64,000 nucleotides of DNA from Bradyrhizobium sp. CCGUVB1N3 (GTDB taxonomy: Bacteria; Pseudomonadota; Alphaproteobacteria; Rhizobiales; Xanthobacteraceae): assembly GCF_024199925.1 (NCBI RefSeq), contig NZ_JANADR010000001.1, forward strand, positions 8,373,501-8,437,500, read 5' to 3'. The notes under the pieces are model-generated. The model was not told the DNA's origin, made no database searches, and saw nothing but the letters and a program-made list of their open reading frames with translations. The translations under genes were made by a program, and so were the position numbers. Positions 27,325-35,248 of this stretch are shown here, piece after piece. Each line of letters starts with the position of its first letter. The stretch's first letter is position 1.

Positions 27325-29840
27325 TCGCAACTCTGGCAGAGGCGGCGCTGCGCTCCTTTGTACTGGGAGGCGTCGTCTGGTTTGGTCTTTATCTCTTTCG
27401 CGTGCGCAATCCGCACGTGCACATGACGGCGTGGGTCGTCGTGCTGCTGGCCTCGCTCGCGATGCCGTTCGTGATGCACTGGCCAACGCTCACCATCACC
27501 CGCCTGCCATTGCCGGTGGCAGCGCCGGACGACGTCTGGCCGGCTGAAGCGCAGCTGGCCGAGTCCTTGCCGCCCTTGTTGTCCGCCGAGCACGGCGCAG
27601 CCCTGGCGCCGCTGGCGAAAAGCGCGGTGCCGATCAACTGGTGGGCCATCGCCACGGTGACCTATGCCGGCGTCGCCGGCTTCCTGCTGCTGCGGCTCCT
27701 CGTTGGCCTTTGGCTGACCTTTCGTCTCGCGCGGGCTGCGAAGCCGATGGGCGGCCCCCGGGTGGTCAATGCCGAGGTGCGCGTCAGCCGCGACGTCGGC
27801 GGTCCCGTCACCTTCGGGTCGACCATTCTCGTGCCGCCGCAGTTTCTTGACTGGGACGCGCGGAAGCGGCTCGCCGTGCTCGCCCATGAGGGCGCGCATG
27901 TCGCCAATCGTGACTTCTACGTTCTGCTGCTCGCCTCGCTCAACCGCGCCGTGTTCTGGTTCAGCCCCTTCTCGTGGTGGCAGCTCGCGCATCTCGCCGA
28001 GCTTGCCGAGATCATCAGCGACGTCCAGGCGATCGAGGCGATCGACGACAGGCTGTCCTACGCGGAAATCCTGCTCGACGTCGCAACCTCTGTGAAGCCG
28101 CGTCCGATGGAGCTCGCGATGGCGCGGGCATCGACTGTGCGCGCCCGCGTCGAGCGCATCATTGCAGCAGCGGCCATGCCCGCTGCGGTCGGCTGGCGCA
28201 AGCGTGTCTGGATCGCGGCCATGATCGTGCCCGCCGTGATCGTCTCGACCGGCATGATCGCCTATCGCACGCCGGAGGCGAGCCCGACCGTGGAGGATGT
28301 CGGGGAGGCCGGCAGCGCCCAGCGCTACCGCGCGTTCGTCAATTTCTACGCGCTTGGCCCGACGTCGGTATTCGCCATCTTCCGCGACGGCGACGAGTTG
28401 TTTGGGCAGTGGACCGGGCAGCGCAAGCTGCGACTGACGGAGCGGGATGGTCTCGCATCCTATGTCGCCTCGTTCGGCAACATCACGTTCCCGGTCGATG
28501 CGGAGCGCCGGTCCTCGGAGCTGATGATGCGGGTGAACGGTCGCGACGTCCGCGCCACCCGCGTCGCCGAGATGCCGGCTCCGGCCGCCGATACAGCCAC
28601 GCTCGACCAGTATGTCGGCTGGTACAAGGTCGCATCCAATCGGGTGCTGACCGTCAAGCGCGATGGTAACCGGCTGTTGGTGCACGAAACCGGCCGGCCC
28701 GCCTTTGCCCTGATGGCCGAAGGCGCCGACGCGTTCTCGATCAGGGGCGACGATCTCGTGGTCTTCCTGCGCGACGATCAGGCCCAGGTGGCGCGGGTCC
28801 TCCTGCACAGCGCCGCGTCAGGCCCGCGCCTGGCGGGGCGCATCGATGAGGCCGTCGCAGGCAGCATCGAGGCCGACTTCCTGCGGCGGATCGCGGAAGT
28901 TCCGGAGCGGTTCAGGGAACAGGTCCCGGCGCCGGGCAGCAAGGACATGATCCTTCGCGGGATCGAAGATTTGCGCCGCGGCACGCCGAACTACGACTCC
29001 ATGAGCGCGTCGCTGGCCGCAAAGATCCATCGGCAGGTCGGTGAATTGCACGCGACGTTCCTGGCGCTCGGCGCGGTGGAATCGATCTTCTTCCGCGGCG
29101 TCGGCCCCGGCGGCTATGACATCTATGGCGCGAAGTTCGAGAACGGCACGGCCGAGTTTCGCCTGCTGATCGACCCGGACGGCAAGGCCGGTGACGTCAT
29201 CTTCCGTCCCGATGGCAACGACGAGTTCGGCGGCATCGTCGCCTGTTCGGAACAAGCCGCCGTTCGCGGCCAGGCCGGCACCTCGCCGATCAGGATCATG
29301 TTCTACAACGACACCGGCGACGACATTCAGGTCTTCAACCTGGATGCGGATGGCAATCGGCGCGTGCAGACGACCATCGGAAGCAGCATGACGTCGTCCT
29401 TCCTCACCACGGTCAATAGTCCGTGGGTGATTGCCGACCGTTCCGGACAATGTCGCGAAATCCTGCTGCCGGGACGCCAGACGCGTTTCTACAACGTCGA
29501 CGCGCCGCATCCCGGGGCACGGCTCGGGCGCGTGGCGCGGCGGAACATGCCGATCGCCAACGGCGAGGAGATGCTGCGGCAGTACATCGAGAGCGTCGGC
29601 AAGGGCCGTCCGGACTATGACCACATGACCACGGAGGTCGCCGAGCAGACGCGTCAGCAGCTTCCGTTCGACCAGGCGATCCTGACGCGGCTCGGTGCGC
29701 TGCGCGCGATGTCGTTCCGCGGCGTCACCGCGCTCGACAGCGACATCTACATCGCGCAGTTCGCCAACGGCTCGGCGGAATGGCGGATCGGGGTCAAGAA
29801 CGGCACCATCACGAAAATCGCGCTGGGGCCGAACTTCTAG
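27321..29840 (+). CDS. BlaR1-like M56 membrane metalloprotease with VHL-like and repeat domains
   Basis: 839 aa. N-terminal membrane helices flank a cytosolic M56 zinc-protease domain with H189-E-G-A-H193 and a downstream EIISD segment that may supply the third ligand. After a last helix (~290-310) comes an extracytoplasmic region: a ~150-residue part including a DUF3471-like beta domain, and two ~85-residue repeats (about 575-640 and 750-839). Between the repeats, around 657-715, is a VHL-beta-like domain with F-Y-N-D-T-G and N-S-P-W-V-I-A-D-R-S-G-Q-C. There is no penicillin-binding transpeptidase sensor, unlike BlaR1. It probably senses a signal outside and inactivates the BlaI-type repressor. 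Confidence 0.82.
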   Translation: MIATLAEAALRSFVLGGVVWFGLYLFRVRNPHVHMTAWVVVLLASLAMPFVMHWPTLTITRLPLPVAAPDDVWPAEAQLAESLPPLLSAEHGAALAPLAKSAVPINWWAIATVTYAGVAGFLLLRLLVGLWLTFRLARAAKPMGGPRVVNAEVRVSRDVGGPVTFGSTILVPPQFLDWDARKRLAVLAHEGAHVANRDFYVLLLASLNRAVFWFSPFSWWQLAHLAELAEIISDVQAIEAIDDRLSYAEILLDVATSVKPRPMELAMARASTVRARVERIIAAAAMPAAVGWRKRVWIAAMIVPAVIVSTGMIAYRTPEASPTVEDVGEAGSAQRYRAFVNFYALGPTSVFAIFRDGDELFGQWTGQRKLRLTERDGLASYVASFGNITFPVDAERRSSELMMRVNGRDVRATRVAEMPAPAADTATLDQYVGWYKVASNRVLTVKRDGNRLLVHETGRPAFALMAEGADAFSIRGDDLVVFLRDDQAQVARVLLHSAASGPRLAGRIDEAVAGSIEADFLRRIAEVPERFREQVPAPGSKDMILRGIEDLRRGTPNYDSMSASLAAKIHRQVGELHATFLALGAVESIFFRGVGPGGYDIYGAKFENGTAEFRLLIDPDGKAGDVIFRPDGNDEFGGIVACSEQAAVRGQAGTSPIRIMFYNDTGDDIQVFNLDADGNRRVQTTIGSSMTSSFLTTVNSPWVIADRSGQCREILLPGRQTRFYNVDAPHPGARLGRVARRNMPIANGEEMLRQYIESVGKGRPDYDHMTTEVAEQTRQQLPFDQAILTRLGALRAMSFRGVTALDSDIYIAQFANGSAEWRIGVKNGTITKIALGPNF

Positions 29841-29841
29841 G

Positions 29842-30253
29842 AACGCAGCATGCGAGTTGGGTCAAGGGGGATAGCGATGCCGGAGGGGGTTTGCGCTTGC
29901 GACCACGCGACATGGCAAAAATCGGCCAGCTCGTCCTCGCGGGCGGCCGGTGGAACGGTCGCCAGATAGTTTCGAAGGCATGGATCGACGCCTCGATGAC
30001 ACCGCAGCTGAAAGCCACGGGTCCCTATTTCTACGGCTATCTCTGGTGGCTGGGTCGCTCCCAGATCAATGGACGTGAGGTCCACTGGGTTGGCGCGCTC
30101 GGTCGAGGCGGGCAGTCGATCCGCATCGTTCCGGAGCTCGATCTCGTCGTCGTGGTGACTGCGGGATACTACCAGGACTACAGTCCGCAAGCGTTTCAAT
30201 TGCAAAACGGCGTTTTCAGAGATGTCTTGCGGGTGATTTCGCCTACGGGCTGA
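29842..30253 (+). pseudogene. serine hydrolase (class C beta-lactamase family), 5'-truncated
   Basis: Immediately after the M56 stop an open frame reads ASWVKGDSDAGGGLRLRPRD, then IGQLVLAGGRWNGRQIVS and a tail ending in a proper stop at 30251-30253. This is the C-terminal third of a beta-lactamase-family serine hydrolase: the S-x-x-K and Y-x-N regions are absent. No start codon with a ribosome site exists. It suggests the ancestral operon was blaI-blaR-hydrolase and that the effector was partly deleted. Confidence 0.75.
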
Positions 30254-30330
30254 ACGCCTTGATTTGCGGGGCGAGGTTGATGAGCACCCGTCGCGGGCCG
30301 CTCAATCGGAGCTTGCGGTCGATAGATGCA

Positions 30331-30351
30331 AATGCTACGATCTGTAGCATT
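30331..30351 (+). promoter_or_regulatory. perfect palindromic BlaI-type operator
   Basis: AATGCTAC-GATCT-GTAGCATT has 8-bp arms pairing perfectly around 5 nt. The core GATCTGTAGC is identical to that before the blaI gene at 26932. It lies 70 nt before the DUF1800 start, the right place for a repressor site. Confidence 0.65.
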
Positions 30352-30421
30352 ACGGGGCGTCGTGGTCGGCCGAGCCGACTTGGCGCGAAGGTTCGGTTGG
30401 CTGACATATCGGGCACCCGCC

Positions 30422-31912
30422 ATGAGCAATTCTGCAAAGGCTGAAGCCGTGCTGGCGCTCCATCGCTTCGGCATGGGGCCGCGACCGGGGTCGATTGCCG
30501 CGATCGAGGCCGACCCACGCGCAGCGCTGATCGCCGAGCTCGACCGGCCGTTGCTGCTGGCAGCCGCAGCGAGCCTGCCCTCCAGCGCCAAGGCCTACCG
30601 CACGGTTGCAGACGCCAACGCCAAGCGTGCGGCGCGGGCCAAGCAGGAAGCCAAGAAACAGCAGATGGCCGCGGCTCCCGTCATGGCCGAGGGCCAGGAC
30701 GCCAGCCAAGGAAATAACCAGACGCAGAAGCAGGGACAGACCCAAGGACAAAGCCAAGGTCAGGGCGCGGAAGCTGCCGCGATGGCGGCCAAGAAGGCCG
30801 CCGACGCCGTTCCCGATCCAGGACGGCCGATCTATCTCGAGGAAGCAAAGGTGCGCACGGAGGCTGCGCTGGCCGCCGAAATCGGCTTTGCTGAGCGTCT
30901 GGTGTGGTTCTGGTCCAACCACTTCTGCATCTCCGCAAACAAGATCCAGAGCATGTCGGGTGCCTATGAGCGCGAGGCCGTTCGTCCGCACGTGCTCGGC
31001 CGCTTCAACGATCTCCTGCAGGCCGCCGAAGGCCATCCGGCCATGCTGTTCTATCTCGACAATCTCGGTTCGATGGGCGCGAACTCGATCGCCGGCATCA
31101 ACCGCAGCCGCGGCCTGAACGAGAATTTTGCGCGCGAGATCATGGAGCTGCACACGCTCGGTGTGCGCAGCGGCTACACGCAGGACGATATCATCGGCTT
31201 CGCCAACGTTCTGACGGGCTGGACCCTGATTCCGCCCGGCAACGATCCCGAGCGAGGCGGTGAATTCAGCTTCAACCCGCGGCTGCATGAGCCCGGCGGG
31301 CAGACCGTGCTCGGCAAGCTCTACGACCAGGATGGCGTCGAGCAGGGGCGCGCCGTGCTCCGCGACCTCGCGGCCCATCCTGCGACGGCAACGCATGTCG
31401 CGACCAAGCTCGCGCGCCACTTCATTGCCGCGATGCCGCCGCCTGCGCTGGTCGAGCAGATGGCGAAGACGTTTCGCGAGACTGACGGCGACCTCAAGGA
31501 AGTCGCCAAGACGATGGTGTCCTCGCCCGAGGCGTGGAGCGAGCCGCCGTCCAAGCTCAAGCGTCCCGGCGAATGGGGCCTGGGCATGGTGCGCGCGACC
31601 GGCATCACTCAGGTCGATCCGACGCGCTACACGGGGGGATTGGAGCTCCTCGGCGAGGCGCTGTGGCGGCCGTCGGCGCCGAAGGGCTATCCCGACGACG
31701 AGGCGAGCTGGATCGACGGCGTGGGCCGGCGGCTCGACATTGCTAACAATTTCGCCGAACGCGTCGCAGGCCAAGCCGATCCGCAGGACATCATCGAGAC
31801 TGTATTCGCGTCGCAGGTGTCGTCCGAGGTGAAACAGGCGGTCAATCGCGCCGAAAGCCGGCAACAGGCGCTCGCGCTCCTGTTCATGTCGGCGGACTTC
31901 CAGAGGAGGTGA
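30422..31912 (+). CDS. DUF1800 domain protein
   Basis: 496 aa. The family motif RFGMGPRPG opens the protein and the central segment with WFWSNHF and SRGLNENFAREIMELHTLGV is characteristic. A Gln/Gly-rich low-complexity insert lies at about residues 92-115. ATG 30422 gives MSNSAKAEAV; the upstream part of the frame covers the operator and is not coding. DUF1800 genes nearly always precede a DUF1501 gene, as here; their biochemical role is not established. Confidence 0.85.
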   Translation: MSNSAKAEAVLALHRFGMGPRPGSIAAIEADPRAALIAELDRPLLLAAAASLPSSAKAYRTVADANAKRAARAKQEAKKQQMAAAPVMAEGQDASQGNNQTQKQGQTQGQSQGQGAEAAAMAAKKAADAVPDPGRPIYLEEAKVRTEAALAAEIGFAERLVWFWSNHFCISANKIQSMSGAYEREAVRPHVLGRFNDLLQAAEGHPAMLFYLDNLGSMGANSIAGINRSRGLNENFAREIMELHTLGVRSGYTQDDIIGFANVLTGWTLIPPGNDPERGGEFSFNPRLHEPGGQTVLGKLYDQDGVEQGRAVLRDLAAHPATATHVATKLARHFIAAMPPPALVEQMAKTFRETDGDLKEVAKTMVSSPEAWSEPPSKLKRPGEWGLGMVRATGITQVDPTRYTGGLELLGEALWRPSAPKGYPDDEASWIDGVGRRLDIANNFAERVAGQADPQDIIETVFASQVSSEVKQAVNRAESRQQALALLFMSADFQRR

Positions 31913-31914
31913 GG

Positions 31915-33171
31915 ATGAGCTTCGCCAACCACCTGCCGACACGGCGTGAGCTGCTGATCGGCTCGGGCGCGCTGTTTGCGTGGAGCCAGATGCCGAAGCT
32001 CGCACGCGCGGAAGGGCGCGATCCGCGCCTGCTCGTCATCATCTTGAGGGGTGCGCTCGACGGTCTCGGCGCGGTCGCGCCGGTCGGCGATCCCGACTGG
32101 ATCTCCTTGCGCGGCGAGCGCGCTCTGGTGCTCGACGGCAAGACGCCGGCGCTGCCGCTCGATCCCTTCTTCGCGCTCAATCCGGCGATGCCCAACCTGC
32201 ATCGGCTGTACAAGAGCCAGCAGGCGCTGATCGTGCACGCCACGGCGACGCCCTATCGCGAGCGTTCGCATTTCGACGGCCAGGACGTTCTCGAGAGCGG
32301 AATCGCAAAACCCGGCGCGATCGGCTCCGGCTGGCTCAATCGGGCGCTGGTCGCGCTGGAATCGGGCGGTCGTGTCGATCCGCGCGGCAGCCGTGCGCTC
32401 GGCGTCGGTGCGGTGACGCCGCTGGTTGTGCGCGGCTCGGCACCCGTGATGACATGGGTGCCGCAAAAGCTTTTGTCGGCGAGCGAGGATACGCAGAATC
32501 GCCTGCTCGATCTCTATCAGCACACTGATCCCAAGCTTGCGGCCGTGCTTCAAGCGCGCATGAAGCTTGCCTCGCTCGGAGGCCCTGCGGGCATGGGCGA
32601 TCCGATGTCGGAGGATCCGACTCTGATGCCACCCGGCATTGCGCGCGTGCGCGCCTATTTTGCGGAAGCCGCCGGCACCGCCGCGCGCTATCTCGCAAAG
32701 CACGACGGCCCGCGCGTTGGCGCCATGGGCTTCGTCGGATGGGATACGCATATCGCCGAGGGTGCTGCCTCGGGTCAGCTCTTCAACCTGCTCGGCGCAC
32801 TCGACGGCGCGCTCGCCTCGATCGAGACCAATATGGGCGAGGCCTGGCACGACACCGTCGTCGCCGTCGTCACCGAGTTCGGCCGCACCGCGCGGATCAA
32901 CGGCACGGAAGGAACCGACCATGGCACAGGCACGGTCGCATTCCTCACCGGCGGTGCGCTCAAGGGCGGCCGCGTGATCGCGGACTGGCCGGGATTGAAG
33001 CCGGCACAACTATTCGAGGATCGCGATCTGAAGCCGACGACGGATCTGCGCGCCGTGCTGAAGGGACTGCTGCGCGACCATCTGCGTGTCGAGGACACCG
33101 TGCTTGCCAGCACCGTGTTTCCCGACAGCGCCGATGTTACGCCGATGAGTGGACTTGTCGGTAGCGGATGA
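31915..33171 (+). CDS. DUF1501 domain protein
   Basis: 418 aa. An N-terminal Tat-like segment (PTRRELLIGSGALFAW) suggests export. The body is of the sulfatase/alkaline-phosphatase fold: ILRGALDGLGAV, HATATPYRERSHFDGQ, GWDTH and TDHGTG are the conserved blocks. ATG 31915 has GAGGAGG upstream and lies 2 nt after the DUF1800 stop, so the two are co-transcribed. Function unknown; the operator upstream of the pair implies control by the BlaI-type repressor. Confidence 0.86.
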   Translation: MSFANHLPTRRELLIGSGALFAWSQMPKLARAEGRDPRLLVIILRGALDGLGAVAPVGDPDWISLRGERALVLDGKTPALPLDPFFALNPAMPNLHRLYKSQQALIVHATATPYRERSHFDGQDVLESGIAKPGAIGSGWLNRALVALESGGRVDPRGSRALGVGAVTPLVVRGSAPVMTWVPQKLLSASEDTQNRLLDLYQHTDPKLAAVLQARMKLASLGGPAGMGDPMSEDPTLMPPGIARVRAYFAEAAGTAARYLAKHDGPRVGAMGFVGWDTHIAEGAASGQLFNLLGALDGALASIETNMGEAWHDTVVAVVTEFGRTARINGTEGTDHGTGTVAFLTGGALKGGRVIADWPGLKPAQLFEDRDLKPTTDLRAVLKGLLRDHLRVEDTVLASTVFPDSADVTPMSGLVGSG

Positions 33172-33213
33172 GGCGAGACGCGCGAGGTGCGCGGAATCAC
33201 GATTGAGGTCGCG

Positions 33214-33363
33214 ATGTGCTTCCTGACCCAGCGGGAGATCGAGTTTCTGGCCGGCTTGCAACGGCGATGGCGCAAGCTTTATTGGCGTGAGCTCGTGCGG
33301 CTTCTCACGGACAGCGCAGCGCGCGAAGCGCACGCCGCTTTCTGGCGAGAGTCCCACGGTTGA
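33214..33363 (+). CDS. hypothetical 49-aa protein
   Basis: The frame from ATG 33214 encodes MCFLTQREIEFLAG, then a basic, tryptophan-containing helix (LQRRWRKLYWRELVRLL) and ends with RESHG. It lies 42 nt after DUF1501 and before a terminator. No clear ribosome site. The amphipathic, Arg-rich character fits a short real protein, but the call is tentative. Confidence 0.35.
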   Translation: MCFLTQREIEFLAGLQRRWRKLYWRELVRLLTDSAAREAHAAFWRESHG

Positions 33364-33448
33364 TGCGCCCGATCGGAGGCGCTGCGTCTTGATTCGAGAG
33401 CGCGACAAACTGTGGTGGAATCGCAACAGCTCGGATGAAACTGCATCC

Positions 33449-33469
33449 AGCCGCAGCCCGGCTTTTTTT
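33449..33469 (+). terminator. rho-independent terminator
   Basis: AGCCG-CAGCC-CGGCT stem followed by seven T. It ends the plus-strand transcript containing DUF1800, DUF1501 and the 49-aa frame, before rlpA-like gene at 33527. Confidence 0.6.
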
Positions 33470-33526
33470 CCGACAAGGTTCTGCCTCCATTGACCGACGG
33501 ACTAGGGGCCGGTCGGAGGCGTAATC

Positions 33527-34075
33527 ATGTCTCGCTTCGCATGTGCCAGAACCGTTCACCAGAACGGCGCAAGCCAAGGTTCCCCGCGTGGGCAGGCTGC
33601 TCGACTTGTCCTCGCCGTTATCGGCGCAGCATCGCTCGCTGCCTGTGCGCAATCCCCGGTGGCGCGGCAGAAAGCCGAATTCGCAACTGCAAGCCGGCAA
33701 GCCATGACCGAGCACCGTCACGAGACCCGCAGGCTCGCGGGCGTCTACGCCCGGCCGCGGCATCACGCGCCGACCCGCGCGGTCGAGGCGCGCACGGCCT
33801 CGCAGGGCGTCGCAAGCTTCTACTCGGACGACCAGGAGACCGCGAGCGGCGAGAAGTTCGACAAGCACGAACTCACCGCCGCCCATCCTACGCTGCCGTT
33901 CGGTACGCGCCTGCGCGTGACCAACGTCTCCACCGGCCGCTCGGTGACGGTCCGCATCAATGACCGCGGACCCTATGTCCGCGGGCGCGTCGTCGACGTC
34001 TCCTATTCGGCCGCGGAGGCGCTCGGCATGGTCAACAAGGGCGTCGCCAATGTGAAGCTCGACGTGGTGCAGTAA
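33527..34075 (+). CDS. RlpA-family septal-ring lipoprotein
   Basis: 182 aa. A lipobox-like AASLAAC near residue 40 suggests a lipoprotein. The double-psi beta-barrel domain holds the RlpA motifs GVASFYSDDQETASGEKFD, LPFGTRLRVTN and VRINDRGPYVRGRVVDVS, with the catalytic Asp/His positions of lytic transglycosylases (D in NDRGP; the GE-K-F region). No SPOR domain, so it is a short RlpA. GGAGG precedes the ATG. Confidence 0.85.
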   Translation: MSRFACARTVHQNGASQGSPRGQAARLVLAVIGAASLAACAQSPVARQKAEFATASRQAMTEHRHETRRLAGVYARPRHHAPTRAVEARTASQGVASFYSDDQETASGEKFDKHELTAAHPTLPFGTRLRVTNVSTGRSVTVRINDRGPYVRGRVVDVSYSAAEALGMVNKGVANVKLDVVQ

Positions 34076-34196
34076 CCGCCGCGTCGCAGGAGTCTGGCTC
34101 TGCGACGTCGCACCCGCATACCGCGCTTAACCGGCTGTTAGTCTCGCTGAAGCAACATGGCGGACTAGACAAATTTCGACGGTTCGGGGAGGGCGC

Positions 34197-34352
34197 GTGA
34201 ACACGATCCAGTATCTTGAGGACCAGGCTGCGCGTGCCGAGCGGCTGGCGAAACGGATCACGGATACGCCCACGGTCGAGAAACTGTTGTCCTTCGCAGG
34301 CGATCGTCGCCGCGAGATAGAGGCGATGGCCGGCAGGCGCCGGCCGGCCTGA
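34197..34352 (+). CDS. hypothetical 51-aa protein
   Basis: From GTG 34197 the frame reads MNTIQYLEDQAARAERLAKR..., an alpha-helical, charged small protein. GGGGAGGG lies just upstream. It ends one base before the convergent gene at 34353. Such small helical proteins are widespread and unnamed in Bradyrhizobium. Function unknown. Confidence 0.55.
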   Translation: MNTIQYLEDQAARAERLAKRITDTPTVEKLLSFAGDRRREIEAMAGRRRPA

Positions 34353-34730
34353 TCATCCCGCAATCCGCGCGCGAAATGCCGCGTGCAGGCCGGGCGGTGT
34401 GCAGGAGCTCGCGCAGATGTTGCGCTCGACGAAGTCCCGCAGATGGTCGGGCAGGTCGGTGCCATCGATGTCGGAGCGGGATTGGATTTCGTGGGCGACG
34501 TCGGCCGAGATATCCTTGACCCAGTGCTCGAGCGTGTTGAACGAAATGACCCGCACGGGATCGCGGAAGCAGCCGGCGATGAACTCGCCGATCGTCTGGT
34601 CGAGATCCGCGCGCTCGATGCGGATTTCCCTGGTGCCGCTGATCCGGTCGATCACGACGAACAGTGTTTGATCCGCGCCATAGGGCACATCGAGGGATAA
34701 CGGGACGGCTTCAAGCATCTTGGCACCCAC
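34353..34730 (-). CDS. hypothetical protein, 125 aa
   Basis: Soluble protein with no signal peptide or membrane segment. It contains TLFVVIDRISGTREIRIERADLD and a C-terminal DLPDHLRDFVERNI region. Start may be GTG 34730 or ATG 34718 (MLEAVPLSL). The stop abuts the stop of the 51-aa gene. I recognise no family. Confidence 0.6.
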   Translation of the reverse strand: MGAKMLEAVPLSLDVPYGADQTLFVVIDRISGTREIRIERADLDQTIGEFIAGCFRDPVRVISFNTLEHWVKDISADVAHEIQSRSDIDGTDLPDHLRDFVERNICASSCTPPGLHAAFRARIAG

Positions 34731-34806
34731 GCCTTAGCTTCGCATCACCGTCAACGGGAAAAAGCAGAAGAATGTTCCTCGCGATCTCGTTCGTTGTCGC
34801 TCGGCG

Positions 34807-35070
34807 TCAGAGAAACTCCCGCAACCGGGACAGCTCGGCGATGTGCTCGGGCGAGAGAATCTCCGTCACCAGCGGCGGTTGTGGCGCCGTATGGATCTGA
34901 TAGAGGTGCCGGGTTGCCTGCGGCTTGTCCATGAAGGCCGTGATGCATCGGTCCAGCGTGTCTTCGAGCACGAGGTAGGTCTCCCGGTCCTCGCGCCGCT
35001 GGTTTCCGAGTGAGGGCCATTTGCGCAAGCGCGCGGTTGCGCCGAAGTTCACTTTGGACTCGGAAGACAT
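34807..35070 (-). CDS. hypothetical protein, 87 aa
   Basis: Starts MSSESKVNFGATARL; charged, soluble, with a C-terminal leucine-rich helix (EILSPEHIAELSRLREFL). It is the first gene downstream of the perfect EcfG-type promoter at 35168-35192, so it may belong to the general stress regulon. An intrinsic terminator lies between that promoter and the start. No family recognised. Confidence 0.6.
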   Translation of the reverse strand: MSSESKVNFGATARLRKWPSLGNQRREDRETYLVLEDTLDRCITAFMDKPQATRHLYQIHTAPQPPLVTEILSPEHIAELSRLREFL

Positions 35071-35092
35071 CTGTCCCTGTTACGCGCTCACG

Positions 35093-35129
35093 CAAAAAGA
35101 ACCCCAGCACGCATAGTCGCGTGCCGGGG
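35093..35129 (-). terminator. rho-independent terminator on the minus strand
   Basis: Reading the minus strand: GCGTGCCGGGG/CCCCAGCACGC-type arms (35102-35129) around ATAGTC/GACTAT, one mismatch, followed by TTCTTTTTGC. It can terminate the monooxygenase-esterase transcript that ends at 35249. It also falls inside the presumed leader of the 87-aa gene. Confidence 0.65.
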
Positions 35130-35167
35130 CCAACACCTATCGCTGCATCTCAATGCCACGCGCTCAC

Positions 35168-35192
35168 AACGCGCGCGGCCAAGCTTCGTTCC
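35168..35192 (-). promoter_or_regulatory. EcfG-type general stress promoter
   Basis: On the minus strand GGAAC and CGTT are separated by exactly 16 nt, matching the GGAAC-N16/17-CGTT consensus of the alphaproteobacterial EcfG sigma factor. The first gene downstream is the 87-aa frame starting at 35070. Confidence 0.5.
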
Positions 35193-35248
35193 CGTCGACG
35201 AAACCATTTTTGACCGCATCCACGTCGCCAGAGCCGCGACACCGGAAG

